Shown here piece after piece: positions 56,415-64,000 of a DNA stretch of 64,000 bases. The first letter of the stretch is position 1. Every line of letters begins with the position of its first letter. A program made the translations under genes and the position numbers. The notes under the pieces are model-generated. The model had not been told where the DNA came from, searched no databases, and worked only from the letters and a program-made list of their open reading frames with translations. This DNA comes from Lentisphaerota bacterium (lineage in GTDB: Bacteria; Verrucomicrobiota; Lentisphaeria; Victivallales; Victivallaceae). The stretch lies in assembly GCA_015061625.1 (NCBI GenBank), contig SUWG01000003.1, positions 108,489 to 172,488 on the forward strand. The letters are read 5' to 3'.

Positions 56415-56900
56415 ATGGATAAGAATGCAGGCAGGATCTTTGAAGGCAATCTCGATGCCAAAGGGATCAAAATCGGTATCGTTTGCGCCCGTTTCAATGA
56501 TTTTCTGGTCAGCCGTCTGCTCTCCGGGGCGATGGATGCCATTGTCCGTCACGGCGGCGATGCCGCCAATGTTTCCGTGGCCTATGTGCCGGGATCTTAT
56601 GAGATACCTTTTGCAGTGAAAAAGATGCTTGACCGCAAAGAATTTGATGCGATCGTGGCTCTGGGAGTGGTCATTCAGGGTGATACTCCGCACGCATCTT
56701 ACATCAATTCCGAAGTGGCAAAAGGTCTGGCGCAACTCGGCATGGAATCCGGTATCCCGGTGACCTATGGCATGATCACCGCTGACAATCTGGAGCAGGC
56801 GATCAACCGCAGCGGCGTTAAAGCCGGTAATAAAGGTGTCGATGCCGCCATTGCGGCGATCGAAATGGTCAATTTGTCACGGGCGATAAAAAATGCGTAA
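56415..56900 (+). CDS. ribH: 6,7-dimethyl-8-ribityllumazine synthase
   Basis: VPGSYEIPFAVKKML, ALGVVIQGDTPHASYI. Confidence 0.95.
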   Translation: MDKNAGRIFEGNLDAKGIKIGIVCARFNDFLVSRLLSGAMDAIVRHGGDAANVSVAYVPGSYEIPFAVKKMLDRKEFDAIVALGVVIQGDTPHASYINSEVAKGLAQLGMESGIPVTYGMITADNLEQAINRSGVKAGNKGVDAAIAAIEMVNLSRAIKNA

Positions 56901-57375
56901 TCCGGCGGCAGATGAAATGGCTCCGACGCACTCCAAGCGTCTGGGCAGAGAGTTGGCAATGGAGTTCCTTTTTGCCTGCGAAAGCAAAAAGGAACTCCCC
57001 GGAGCCGCCGGATTTGATCTGTTTCTGGAATCGGTCAAAGAGGAATTTGCTCTTGATGACAACCGTACCACCCGGCGGGGCAGAGATTATGCGGTGCGCC
57101 TTTATGAGTCGGTTGCCTGTGACCGGGAAAAGATCGATGGCATTATTGCGGCGCATTGCCGCAACTGGGATATGGATCGTATTTCCGCCGTGGAACGCAA
57201 TATCATGCGGGTGGCAGTAGCGGAAATGCTCTTTTTTGACGATGTTCCGGCAGTGGTAAGTATTGATGAAGCTGTGGGCATTGCCAGAGATTTTTCCGGT
57301 ATTGAGGCGGGAAATTTTATTAACGGTGTGCTGAATTCCGTAAAGGATTCAGAATGCCCCAATGACGGCAGATAA
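56893..57375 (+). CDS. nusB: Transcription antitermination protein NusB
   Basis: DRISAVERNIMRVAVAEML, FINGVLNSV. Confidence 0.9.
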   Translation: MRNPAADEMAPTHSKRLGRELAMEFLFACESKKELPGAAGFDLFLESVKEEFALDDNRTTRRGRDYAVRLYESVACDREKIDGIIAAHCRNWDMDRISAVERNIMRVAVAEMLFFDDVPAVVSIDEAVGIARDFSGIEAGNFINGVLNSVKDSECPNDGR

Positions 57376-58303
57376 TATGTCGATATTTTCAATATTCAAA
57401 CGTGGACTGGAAAAAAGCGCGACCAAACTCGCACGGGTGGTCAGCGGAGTGTTTTCCGGTGTAAAAAGCCATGGCACCGCCAGTTTTGATGATTTGGAAG
57501 CGATGTTGATCGCCGCCGATTTCGGGGTGGCGGCTGCTAAAAAAGTGGTGGATGAGATCCGTGACCGGTATGAACGCGGCAAGATCGCCACTGATGCGGA
57601 TCTGATCGCCGTTGCCAAAGAGGAAGTTTGCAACATCCTCAAACGTGGCGCACGGGAGATCACGACTGCTCCGGCGGGTGAACCGCTGGTGATTCTGATG
57701 GTCGGGGTCAATGGCAGCGGTAAAACCACCACGATCGGTAAATTGGCTGCCAGGTGGAAAAACGAGGGTAAGAAAGTTATTCTCGGTGCCTGTGATACAT
57801 TCCGGGCCGCGGCGGTGGAGCAGTTGCAGTTGTGGGGTGAACGCACCGGCTGTCAGGTCGTGGCGGCCAAGCATGGTGCAGACCCCGCCAGTGTGGCTTT
57901 TGATGCGACGATGGCGGCGAAATCCCGCGATGCGGATATTCTGCTTATCGACACTGCCGGCCGTCAGCAGAATCAGCAGGATCTGATGGCGGAATTGAGC
58001 AAGATACGCCGTTCCATCGGCAAAGTTTTGCCCGGTGCGCCGCATGAAGTATGGTTGACAGTGGATAGTTCTCTGGGGTCAAATGTGATCAATCAGGCAC
58101 GGGAATTCGGCAAAACTGCCGGAGTTACCGGTCTGGTGCTGACCAAACTTGACGGCACCGGCCGTGGTGGTATGGCGGTGGCTTTGCATGAAGAATTTGA
58201 TCTGCCGACCTTCTTTGCCGGTTTCGGTGAAGCTCCGGAAGATTTGCAGGATTTCGATCCGGAATTTTATGCCGAAGCCCTTTTCAGTGTGGAGAAGGCA
58301 TGA
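57362..58303 (+). CDS. ftsY: Signal recognition particle receptor FtsY
   Basis: GVNGSGKTTTIGKLA, DTFRAAAVEQL, DTAGRQQNQQDLMAEL, TKLDGTGRGG. Confidence 0.95.
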   Translation: MTADNMSIFSIFKRGLEKSATKLARVVSGVFSGVKSHGTASFDDLEAMLIAADFGVAAAKKVVDEIRDRYERGKIATDADLIAVAKEEVCNILKRGAREITTAPAGEPLVILMVGVNGSGKTTTIGKLAARWKNEGKKVILGACDTFRAAAVEQLQLWGERTGCQVVAAKHGADPASVAFDATMAAKSRDADILLIDTAGRQQNQQDLMAELSKIRRSIGKVLPGAPHEVWLTVDSSLGSNVINQAREFGKTAGVTGLVLTKLDGTGRGGMAVALHEEFDLPTFFAGFGEAPEDLQDFDPEFYAEALFSVEKA

Positions 58304-59331
58304 ATACTGATTCAGAATTCATGCTTGAGGCTCTGGCGTTGGCGCGCATGGGGTGGGGATTGACCAATCCCAATCCCATGGTCGGTGCTGTCATTGTCAA
58401 AGATGGCGTTATCATCGGCCGGGGATTTCATCGCAAGGCCGGTGAGGCTCACGCGGAGATCAATGCTTTGCACGATGCTGAAAGGCACGGACACAGTGTC
58501 ACCGGAGCGACGATCTATGTAACTTTGGAACCGTGTTCGAGTTACGGTCGCACTCCGCCGTGTACTGAAGCGATCATTGCTTCCGGCATCAGCCGGGTGG
58601 TGATCGGTTCGCTTGATCCCAACCCCAAACACGCCGGCAGAGCGCAGGATATTCTGACTGCACAAGGTATTCAGGTCGATTGCGGCGTGGAAAATGCTGC
58701 CTGCTGGGATTTGAACAAGCACTTTTTCCGGTGGATAACCAGCGGGAAACCTTTTGTTATTCTGAAAATGGCGATGACTCTTGACGGCAAAACTGCCTGT
58801 GCCAACGGCCATTCCCGCTGGGTCACCGGGCCGGAAGCCCGGCGCCGGGTGCAAAAATTGCGCCGCTTATCCGATGCGATCATGGTCGGCGGCAATACGT
58901 TGCGCATGGATCACCCGCAACTGACGGTGCGTGAACCGGAGAATTTGGAACGTCAACCCCGGCGGATCATTGTTTCCAATTCGGTTACAGACGACGAACT
59001 TATGGAATATTTCCCTGACGGCAGGGCGGAAGTTGTTTCCCTGCCGGATGCCGGGGCGTGGCATGATTATCTGCTGAAACTCGGTCAAAGCGGGGTAACG
59101 GTTTTGCTTATTGAGGGCGGCAGTGAATTGGCCGCTTCTGCCATTGCCGCAGATGCGGTGGATTTCGTGGAGTTTCACATTGCGCCCAAACTGCTGGGCG
59201 GGCGGGATGCAGTGCCGGTTCTGGGCGGCGAATCGCCTTTGAGCATGGAAGACGCATTGGATCTTCACCGGGTGAAAACTTTTTTCTGCGGCAGTGATAT
59301 GGTGGTCAACGGATTTTTACGGGAGATTTGA
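58300..59331 (+). CDS. ribD: Bifunctional riboflavin biosynthesis deaminase/reductase
   Basis: HAEINAL, TLEPCSSYGRTPPCTEAI zinc motifs, C-terminal reductase. Confidence 0.95.
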   Translation: MNTDSEFMLEALALARMGWGLTNPNPMVGAVIVKDGVIIGRGFHRKAGEAHAEINALHDAERHGHSVTGATIYVTLEPCSSYGRTPPCTEAIIASGISRVVIGSLDPNPKHAGRAQDILTAQGIQVDCGVENAACWDLNKHFFRWITSGKPFVILKMAMTLDGKTACANGHSRWVTGPEARRRVQKLRRLSDAIMVGGNTLRMDHPQLTVREPENLERQPRRIIVSNSVTDDELMEYFPDGRAEVVSLPDAGAWHDYLLKLGQSGVTVLLIEGGSELAASAIAADAVDFVEFHIAPKLLGGRDAVPVLGGESPLSMEDALDLHRVKTFFCGSDMVVNGFLREI

Positions 59332-59332
59332 T

Positions 59333-59974
59333 ATGTTTACCGGATTGGTTCAAGGTATGGGCAAAATCGTTGCCCGCTCCAACGGCAAATTGGTCATCAA
59401 ACCGGAATTTACAGTGGATGCTCCGGTCTATGGTGAAAGCATCGCCGTCAATGGTTGCTGTCTTACTCTCGAATCTGCCGGTAACGGCGAATTGGTTTTC
59501 CACACTCTTGAGGAAAGTTTGCGCCGCACCAACCTCGGTTTGCTGCCGGTCAATGCAAAAGTCAATCTGGAACGGGCCTTGAGGGTAGGTGACCGGCTGG
59601 GCGGGCATATCGTTCAGGGCCACGTCGATACCGCCGCCGAAGTTCTTGAGTGCCGTCAGACCTCTGACGGCGACTTCAAACTTGCCATTGCTCTGGAGCG
59701 TCAATATGCCGATCTGGTGGTGGAAAAAGGCGGTATCGCTGTCGATGGTGTTTCGCTTACGGTGGTTGAAGCGGCGGAAGATTTTTTTGCCGTCCGCCTG
59801 ATCCCGGTTACTTTGCATGATACCGCATTATCCCAACGCTCTGCCGGTACTCCGGTCAATCTTGAATTTGATGTAGTCGGGCGTTATATCTTGCGTATGA
59901 TGGAGTTGCGTGATAATAAAAAAACATCATCTCCGATTACGATGGAAACTTTGCTGGAGGCCGGATTCCTGTGA
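59333..59974 (+). CDS. ribE: Riboflavin synthase alpha subunit
   Basis: MFTGLVQGMGKI, VNGCCLTLES, GGHIVQGHVDTAAEV. Confidence 0.93.
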   Translation: MFTGLVQGMGKIVARSNGKLVIKPEFTVDAPVYGESIAVNGCCLTLESAGNGELVFHTLEESLRRTNLGLLPVNAKVNLERALRVGDRLGGHIVQGHVDTAAEVLECRQTSDGDFKLAIALERQYADLVVEKGGIAVDGVSLTVVEAAEDFFAVRLIPVTLHDTALSQRSAGTPVNLEFDVVGRYILRMMELRDNKKTSSPITMETLLEAGFL

Positions 59975-60708
59975 AACTGCATATCGGTATTTCCATTGCC
60001 ACTGCCGGACAACTTGCTGAATTGCCGGAACTGAAAAAGGTTGACTTTCTGGAACTTCCTTTCAGTTTGTGCGGTCAGCCGGAATTTACTCTGCCGAAAA
60101 GTTGGAAAAACCGTCTGCACCGGATCAGCGGCCGCAGTGAAAGCCGCACTTTGAATTCTCTCATCGATACCGGCAATGTTATGCGCCGGGAATTTTACCG
60201 GCTCTTTTCCCGGAATTGTGCCGTTGCTTCATCCTTGAAAGCCGGTGAGGTCACTCTGGCGATCGACTGGGAATATGCTTTTGACAATGCCGGATATGCC
60301 GCTGAATTGCGGGAAATTTTGCGTTGCTGTTACGGTATTGCATTTAAATTTTCCCTGACTCCGGTGATCGAATTGCGTATTCCCGGTTCGGCCGTCCTCA
60401 AACCGGCGGATTTCATCCGTTTGCGCAATTCGTGGATGATTCCGGTGCGTACTTTGATCGATCTGCACCCCCACGAACCCGGCTCATTGGAAATGTTGGA
60501 AAATTTCTTTGCCGCCAACCGCTTTGAATGCAACAAATTCCGTATAAGTTATGATGCTGCCGGCGGCAATTATCTTACGGTCAAATTGCTTGACCGGATC
60601 AAAAACTGCATCTGTCCGGTCGGTTCAGAGATCCCTGAATTATGTTTTTATCCCGGCCGCAATGCTGACCGGGAAGCGTTTCAAGCCATTTTGCCGGTGA
60701 TCGCATGA
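59971..60708 (+). CDS. Hypothetical protein, possibly (beta/alpha) barrel-like
   Basis: 245 aa, GTG start overlapping ribE stop. Confidence 0.5.
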   Translation: MKLHIGISIATAGQLAELPELKKVDFLELPFSLCGQPEFTLPKSWKNRLHRISGRSESRTLNSLIDTGNVMRREFYRLFSRNCAVASSLKAGEVTLAIDWEYAFDNAGYAAELREILRCCYGIAFKFSLTPVIELRIPGSAVLKPADFIRLRNSWMIPVRTLIDLHPHEPGSLEMLENFFAANRFECNKFRISYDAAGGNYLTVKLLDRIKNCICPVGSEIPELCFYPGRNADREAFQAILPVIA

Positions 60709-62303
60709 GTAACAGCAACAATGAAGGCAAAATTCTGAAAAACTCGGTCGGTGTTTCGCTGGCTACTTTGGCAAGCCGTTTCCTCGGTCTGCTCCGGGTG
60801 CGCCTTGAAGCACTCACGCTCGGCGGCGGTACGATCGCCAGTATCTGGTTCCTGACCCTGATGATCCCGAATCTGCTCCGCCGTCTGCTTGGTGAAGGTG
60901 CCCTCGGCACCGCATTGACCCCGATCATTGCCGAAACGGAACGCGCCGAAAGCATCTCTCAAGCCCGCAAACATCTGGCGCAGATTTTCGCCATGCTCGG
61001 TGCTTTGCTTGCACTTATTGTTGTGATCGTTTCTCTTGCCGCATGGTTCTGGGGCAGACACGGAATTTTGTACGGTTACGGAATCATGCAAAGCGACCGG
61101 GTGATCGGAACTTGCCAACTGCTCCCGCTGATCATGCCTTACGCATTTTTTATCTGTCTTACCGGCGTTATCGGAGCGGTATTGAACTACTCCGGCATCT
61201 TTGTCCGCCCCGCTCTGACCGCCTTGTTTTTCAACCTTTGCATGATCCTCGGCCTTTGTGCCGGAGTTTTCTTTCATCTGCCTCCGCAATCTTTGCTTAC
61301 TTTACTGGCTTTGCTTACTCCGGCCGCCGGAGCGATCCAATTTCTGCTTATGCTCTGGCTGCTTTTTTCCTGCGGCAGATTTCCCATCTTTGACCGGGAA
61401 ACTTTCAAAAGTTTTGCCGTTACCGGCAGACTTATCAAACTTGCCACCCCCGGTCTGATCGGTTACGGTGTACTGCAATTAAGTTTTCTCATCGATCGGA
61501 CTCTGGCTCTTTATCTCAACGATCAGGCCGTGCCGGCACTCACTTATGTTGACCGCATCATCGATCTGCCGATCGGACTTTTTGCCGTTTCCCTCGGCTC
61601 CGTGCTGATGGCGGCGATGACTCATGCCGCCGCCGAAAAGGATTGGGATGCCATGCGCCGTCAACTCAACTTCTCTCTCCGCCATGTCTGGTTCGTCGGC
61701 GCACCCATGGCCGCCGGTGTGATCTTCTTTCACGTTGAAATTCTCCGGGTCCTCTGTCTCGGCGGCAGATACACTCAAGCCGACCTTGATGCCACCCGGT
61801 TGGTTGCTATCTTTTACGGTATGGGAATACCGTTTTTCTGCACCCTTAAAGTTCTGCTTCCGGCTTTCTACTCCCGGCAGGATATGAAACGCCCCTTTTA
61901 CGTTTCGCTTGCCGCCATTTCGCTCAATATCATTCTCAATCTGATCCTGATGTTCCCTCTGAAACAAGGCGGACTTGCTCTGGCGACCGTCATCGCTTCG
62001 ATCACCAATAATACTGTTTTGCTTTTTCTGCTTCACCGTGACGGTTTCCCGCTGGAAAAATCCACCATCCTTTCCTGTTGTCGTTCCGGAGCCATCGCTT
62101 TTGCTTCCGGTGCCGCCGTCTGGTTCATCATGCCCTTTATCCGTTGCCGTTTTTCTGCCTCATTCGGCAATGATTGCCTTTTACTCCTGATCTGCGCCAT
62201 TGCCTTTGCCATCACCTTTTTCGTCCTTGCCATCCTCTGCCGCACCCCGGAACTTAAAGAATTTTTCAACATTTTGCGCCGTAAAAAGAAAAATTCAGAT
62301 TGA
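60705..62303 (+). CDS. murJ: Lipid II flippase MurJ/MviN
   Basis: SLATLASRFLGLLRVRLEALTLG, polytopic; RRLLGEGALGTALTPI. Confidence 0.92.
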   Translation: MSNSNNEGKILKNSVGVSLATLASRFLGLLRVRLEALTLGGGTIASIWFLTLMIPNLLRRLLGEGALGTALTPIIAETERAESISQARKHLAQIFAMLGALLALIVVIVSLAAWFWGRHGILYGYGIMQSDRVIGTCQLLPLIMPYAFFICLTGVIGAVLNYSGIFVRPALTALFFNLCMILGLCAGVFFHLPPQSLLTLLALLTPAAGAIQFLLMLWLLFSCGRFPIFDRETFKSFAVTGRLIKLATPGLIGYGVLQLSFLIDRTLALYLNDQAVPALTYVDRIIDLPIGLFAVSLGSVLMAAMTHAAAEKDWDAMRRQLNFSLRHVWFVGAPMAAGVIFFHVEILRVLCLGGRYTQADLDATRLVAIFYGMGIPFFCTLKVLLPAFYSRQDMKRPFYVSLAAISLNIILNLILMFPLKQGGLALATVIASITNNTVLLFLLHRDGFPLEKSTILSCCRSGAIAFASGAAVWFIMPFIRCRFSASFGNDCLLLLICAIAFAITFFVLAILCRTPELKEFFNILRRKKKNSD

Positions 62304-62347
62304 CACATTGATTTTATTTATAATGTGATATATATTATATATCTGGC

Positions 62348-62431
62348 GTCCGGGTGGTGGAATGGCAGACACAGCAGACTTAAAATCTGCTTCCTTCGGG
62401 AGTGCGGGTTCGATCCCCGCTCCGGATACCA
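62348..62431 (+). tRNA. tRNA-Leu (anticodon TAA), CCA encoded
   Basis: Acceptor GTCCGGG/TCCGGAT, anticodon stem-loop GCAGA-CTTAAAA-TCTGC, T-arm GCGGG-TTCGATC-CCCGC, CCA. Confidence 0.95.
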
Positions 62432-62780
62432 GTTACTTTTCTTTTCCCGTGAAAAGAAAAGTAACCAAAAGAAAAGCGGGATGTCGCGCCGTTGCGTTGC
62501 AACGGCTTGATCGACGCTTTTTGAAAAAAAGCTTGGCAAAAACTCAGTGGAGTAACACCCGCTGGGTTTTTCTTTTTACGGAAAAAGAAAAGTAACCAAA
62601 AGAAAAACGGGATATCGCGGCACTCCATTGTCGTGCCTTGATCGGACGGCCTGACGGCCTTGACAGGGGCTTCGCCCCCGTACCCCCGGTAGATTTTGCA
62701 GTCTGCCGGGGTTTACTTTTTACGGAAAAAGAAAAGTAACCAAAAGTGCGGCACTCCGTTGTCGTGCCTTGACCGGTCTT
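62432..62780. repeat. Three diverged copies of a hairpin/GAAAAGTAACCAAAAG repeat downstream of tRNA-Leu
   Basis: GTTACTTTTCTTTTC-CCGT-GAAAAGAAAAGTAAC at 62432..62465; further copies start near 62567 and 62710; GGCACTCC(A/G)TTGTCGTGCCTTGA(T/C)CGG in two. Confidence 0.85.
62684..62711. repeat. 28-nt dispersed hairpin repeat, copy B
   Basis: CCCCGGTAGATTTTGCAGTCTGCCGGGG. Confidence 0.75.
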
Positions 62781-63176
62781 TTACGGGCCGTCAAAATATG
62801 TGGATATTTTTTGTGAAACGGCAATATCGTTGTGGTCAAATACCACTTCGTAATAATCCCAGCCGCCGGGAATGGCAAATGCACGTTCCGTTCTGAATCC
62901 GCCTATTGCACGGGCAGTTTGTATGCGTTGATCGGCGAGGGCTTCTCCGGCAGAAGTGAAGTATAAATATCCGTTGCAATTTAATGATTTATCGGAACTT
63001 ACGAGCAGACAGATCCTTTCATCATCAGGATTGGCGGCCGCAAGTATCCTGACGACTTCTTCACGGTTTTTACCGACAAAGTTTATTTCCGGCAATCTGG
63101 AAAATCCGGCACATCCGGATAAAAATGCGATCAGAAAAACGGAGATGGTAAGTATTCGTAACTTGCTTTCTGCCAT
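62781..63176 (-). CDS. Hypothetical lipoprotein
   Basis: MAESKLRILTISVFLIAFLSGCAG lipobox. Confidence 0.65.
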   Translation of the reverse strand: MAESKLRILTISVFLIAFLSGCAGFSRLPEINFVGKNREEVVRILAAANPDDERICLLVSSDKSLNCNGYLYFTSAGEALADQRIQTARAIGGFRTERAFAIPGGWDYYEVVFDHNDIAVSQKISTYFDGP

Positions 63177-63237
63177 AATGTAATAATCTCCTTTGAAACT
63201 CATTTATGCAGAAATTCACAACTGCCGTTGATTTGTT

Positions 63238-63870
63238 TCATTCGTTGATATTGTGTCGCTCCATAAAAAGATTCAAATTTTTACGGACTGCATCTACCTG
63301 TTCCATGGAGGCTGATCCGGCAGTAAAGGCGGCTTCTTCAAAAGATAAAATCTGCCGGTACCGCCGATATATTTCCATGACAAGATGGTTACGCATTGCA
63401 TCCGGCAGTTCTCTGGCATACAACATCCTGCGCATTATTTGTATTTCCAGATCAAGAATCGGCGGCAGTCCGATAATTCCCGCCTCATATTCCTTTTGAG
63501 ATGTATCTAATTTTACGAGGTATGCCTGAATCATTTGCGGATAGGTTTTATATTCAGAATCTTCCTGTACTTCCGGAAAATTTTTCGCATACTGCCAATA
63601 ATTTTCAGCATGGATTCTTGTCAAAAAATTGTGCATAAGAGAATCTTCGTAACTTCCATTGTCGATTTTCCCGTCTGCATCGATACGTTCCCCGATTATC
63701 GTTATGGATTCGGTTTCATAACTGGATGGGATGCACCCGCTGAATAAAATCAGCGATAAATATAAAACGCTGATAATGATTTTATTTATTCGCAGAATCA
63801 TGATTGGCACCATTGCGTAATCAACTTCAGGACATAACATATCATTGTAAAAGAAAAAATCAAGCCCCAT
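63238..63870 (-). CDS. Hypothetical lipoprotein (start probably downstream, at MVPIMILRIN or MILRIN)
   Basis: LYLSLILFSGCIPSS lipobox. Confidence 0.6.
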   Translation of the reverse strand: MGLDFFFYNDMLCPEVDYAMVPIMILRINKIIISVLYLSLILFSGCIPSSYETESITIIGERIDADGKIDNGSYEDSLMHNFLTRIHAENYWQYAKNFPEVQEDSEYKTYPQMIQAYLVKLDTSQKEYEAGIIGLPPILDLEIQIMRRMLYARELPDAMRNHLVMEIYRRYRQILSFEEAAFTAGSASMEQVDAVRKNLNLFMERHNINE

Positions 63871-64000
63871 GCGATAAAAATTTCAGTTCCCGGCAGGAGA
63901 TATATTTGAAACATCCTGCCGGGAACTGCATATTTGACTTTATATTTTCTGTCAATCCTGCTTCGCCGCTTCTGTCCGGTTATTCTGACTGTGTTTATAA

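Noticed and set aside
62325-62628. Small ORFs over the tRNA and post-tRNA repeats (KKSNQKKSG-type peptides)
   Set aside because: They translate the tRNA and hairpin repeats; not genuine genes

Overview
Chromosomal window, probably from a Lentisphaerota/Victivallales-like bacterium (taxonomy is an inference from gene content and style; no 16S present). It is mostly housekeeping: a replication-origin neighbourhood (dnaA, an ATP-cone protein, dnaN, recF, plus comF and prmC); an HlyD/RbbA/YhhJ-like ABC export operon; a V-type ATPase operon; rpmA-obg; rpsP-khpA-trmD-rplS-rnhB; thrS-infC-rpmI-rplT-pheST; ribH-nusB-ftsY-ribD-ribE; murJ; and one tRNA-Leu(TAA). Accessory material lies at about 9.97-15.7 kb (AT-rich cluster of small membrane/secreted proteins), 22.1-24.7 kb (hairpin-dense non-coding DNA, Sel1 fragment, tandem-repeat Sel1 gene, duplicated promoter block) and 62.4-63.9 kb (post-tRNA hairpin repeats, lipoproteins). 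Best leads: (1) a palindromic promoter-like element, TTGGACTAAAAATGTCCAA-N10-TATATTA, present three times with fixed spacing; (2) a 117-bp identical duplicated segment around the Sel1 gene that is better conserved than the adjoining coding sequence; (3) a hairpin-dense non-coding block at 22.2-22.6 kb that shares a 28-nt hairpin with the post-tRNA region; (4) a YraN-ComF fusion protein; (5) a V-ATPase operon lacking its membrane-sector genes; (6) a putative leaderless LeuA-family mRNA; (7) an AUC start codon for infC; (8) a standalone ATP-cone protein beside dnaN. All functional statements come from reading the sequence only; no searches were run.
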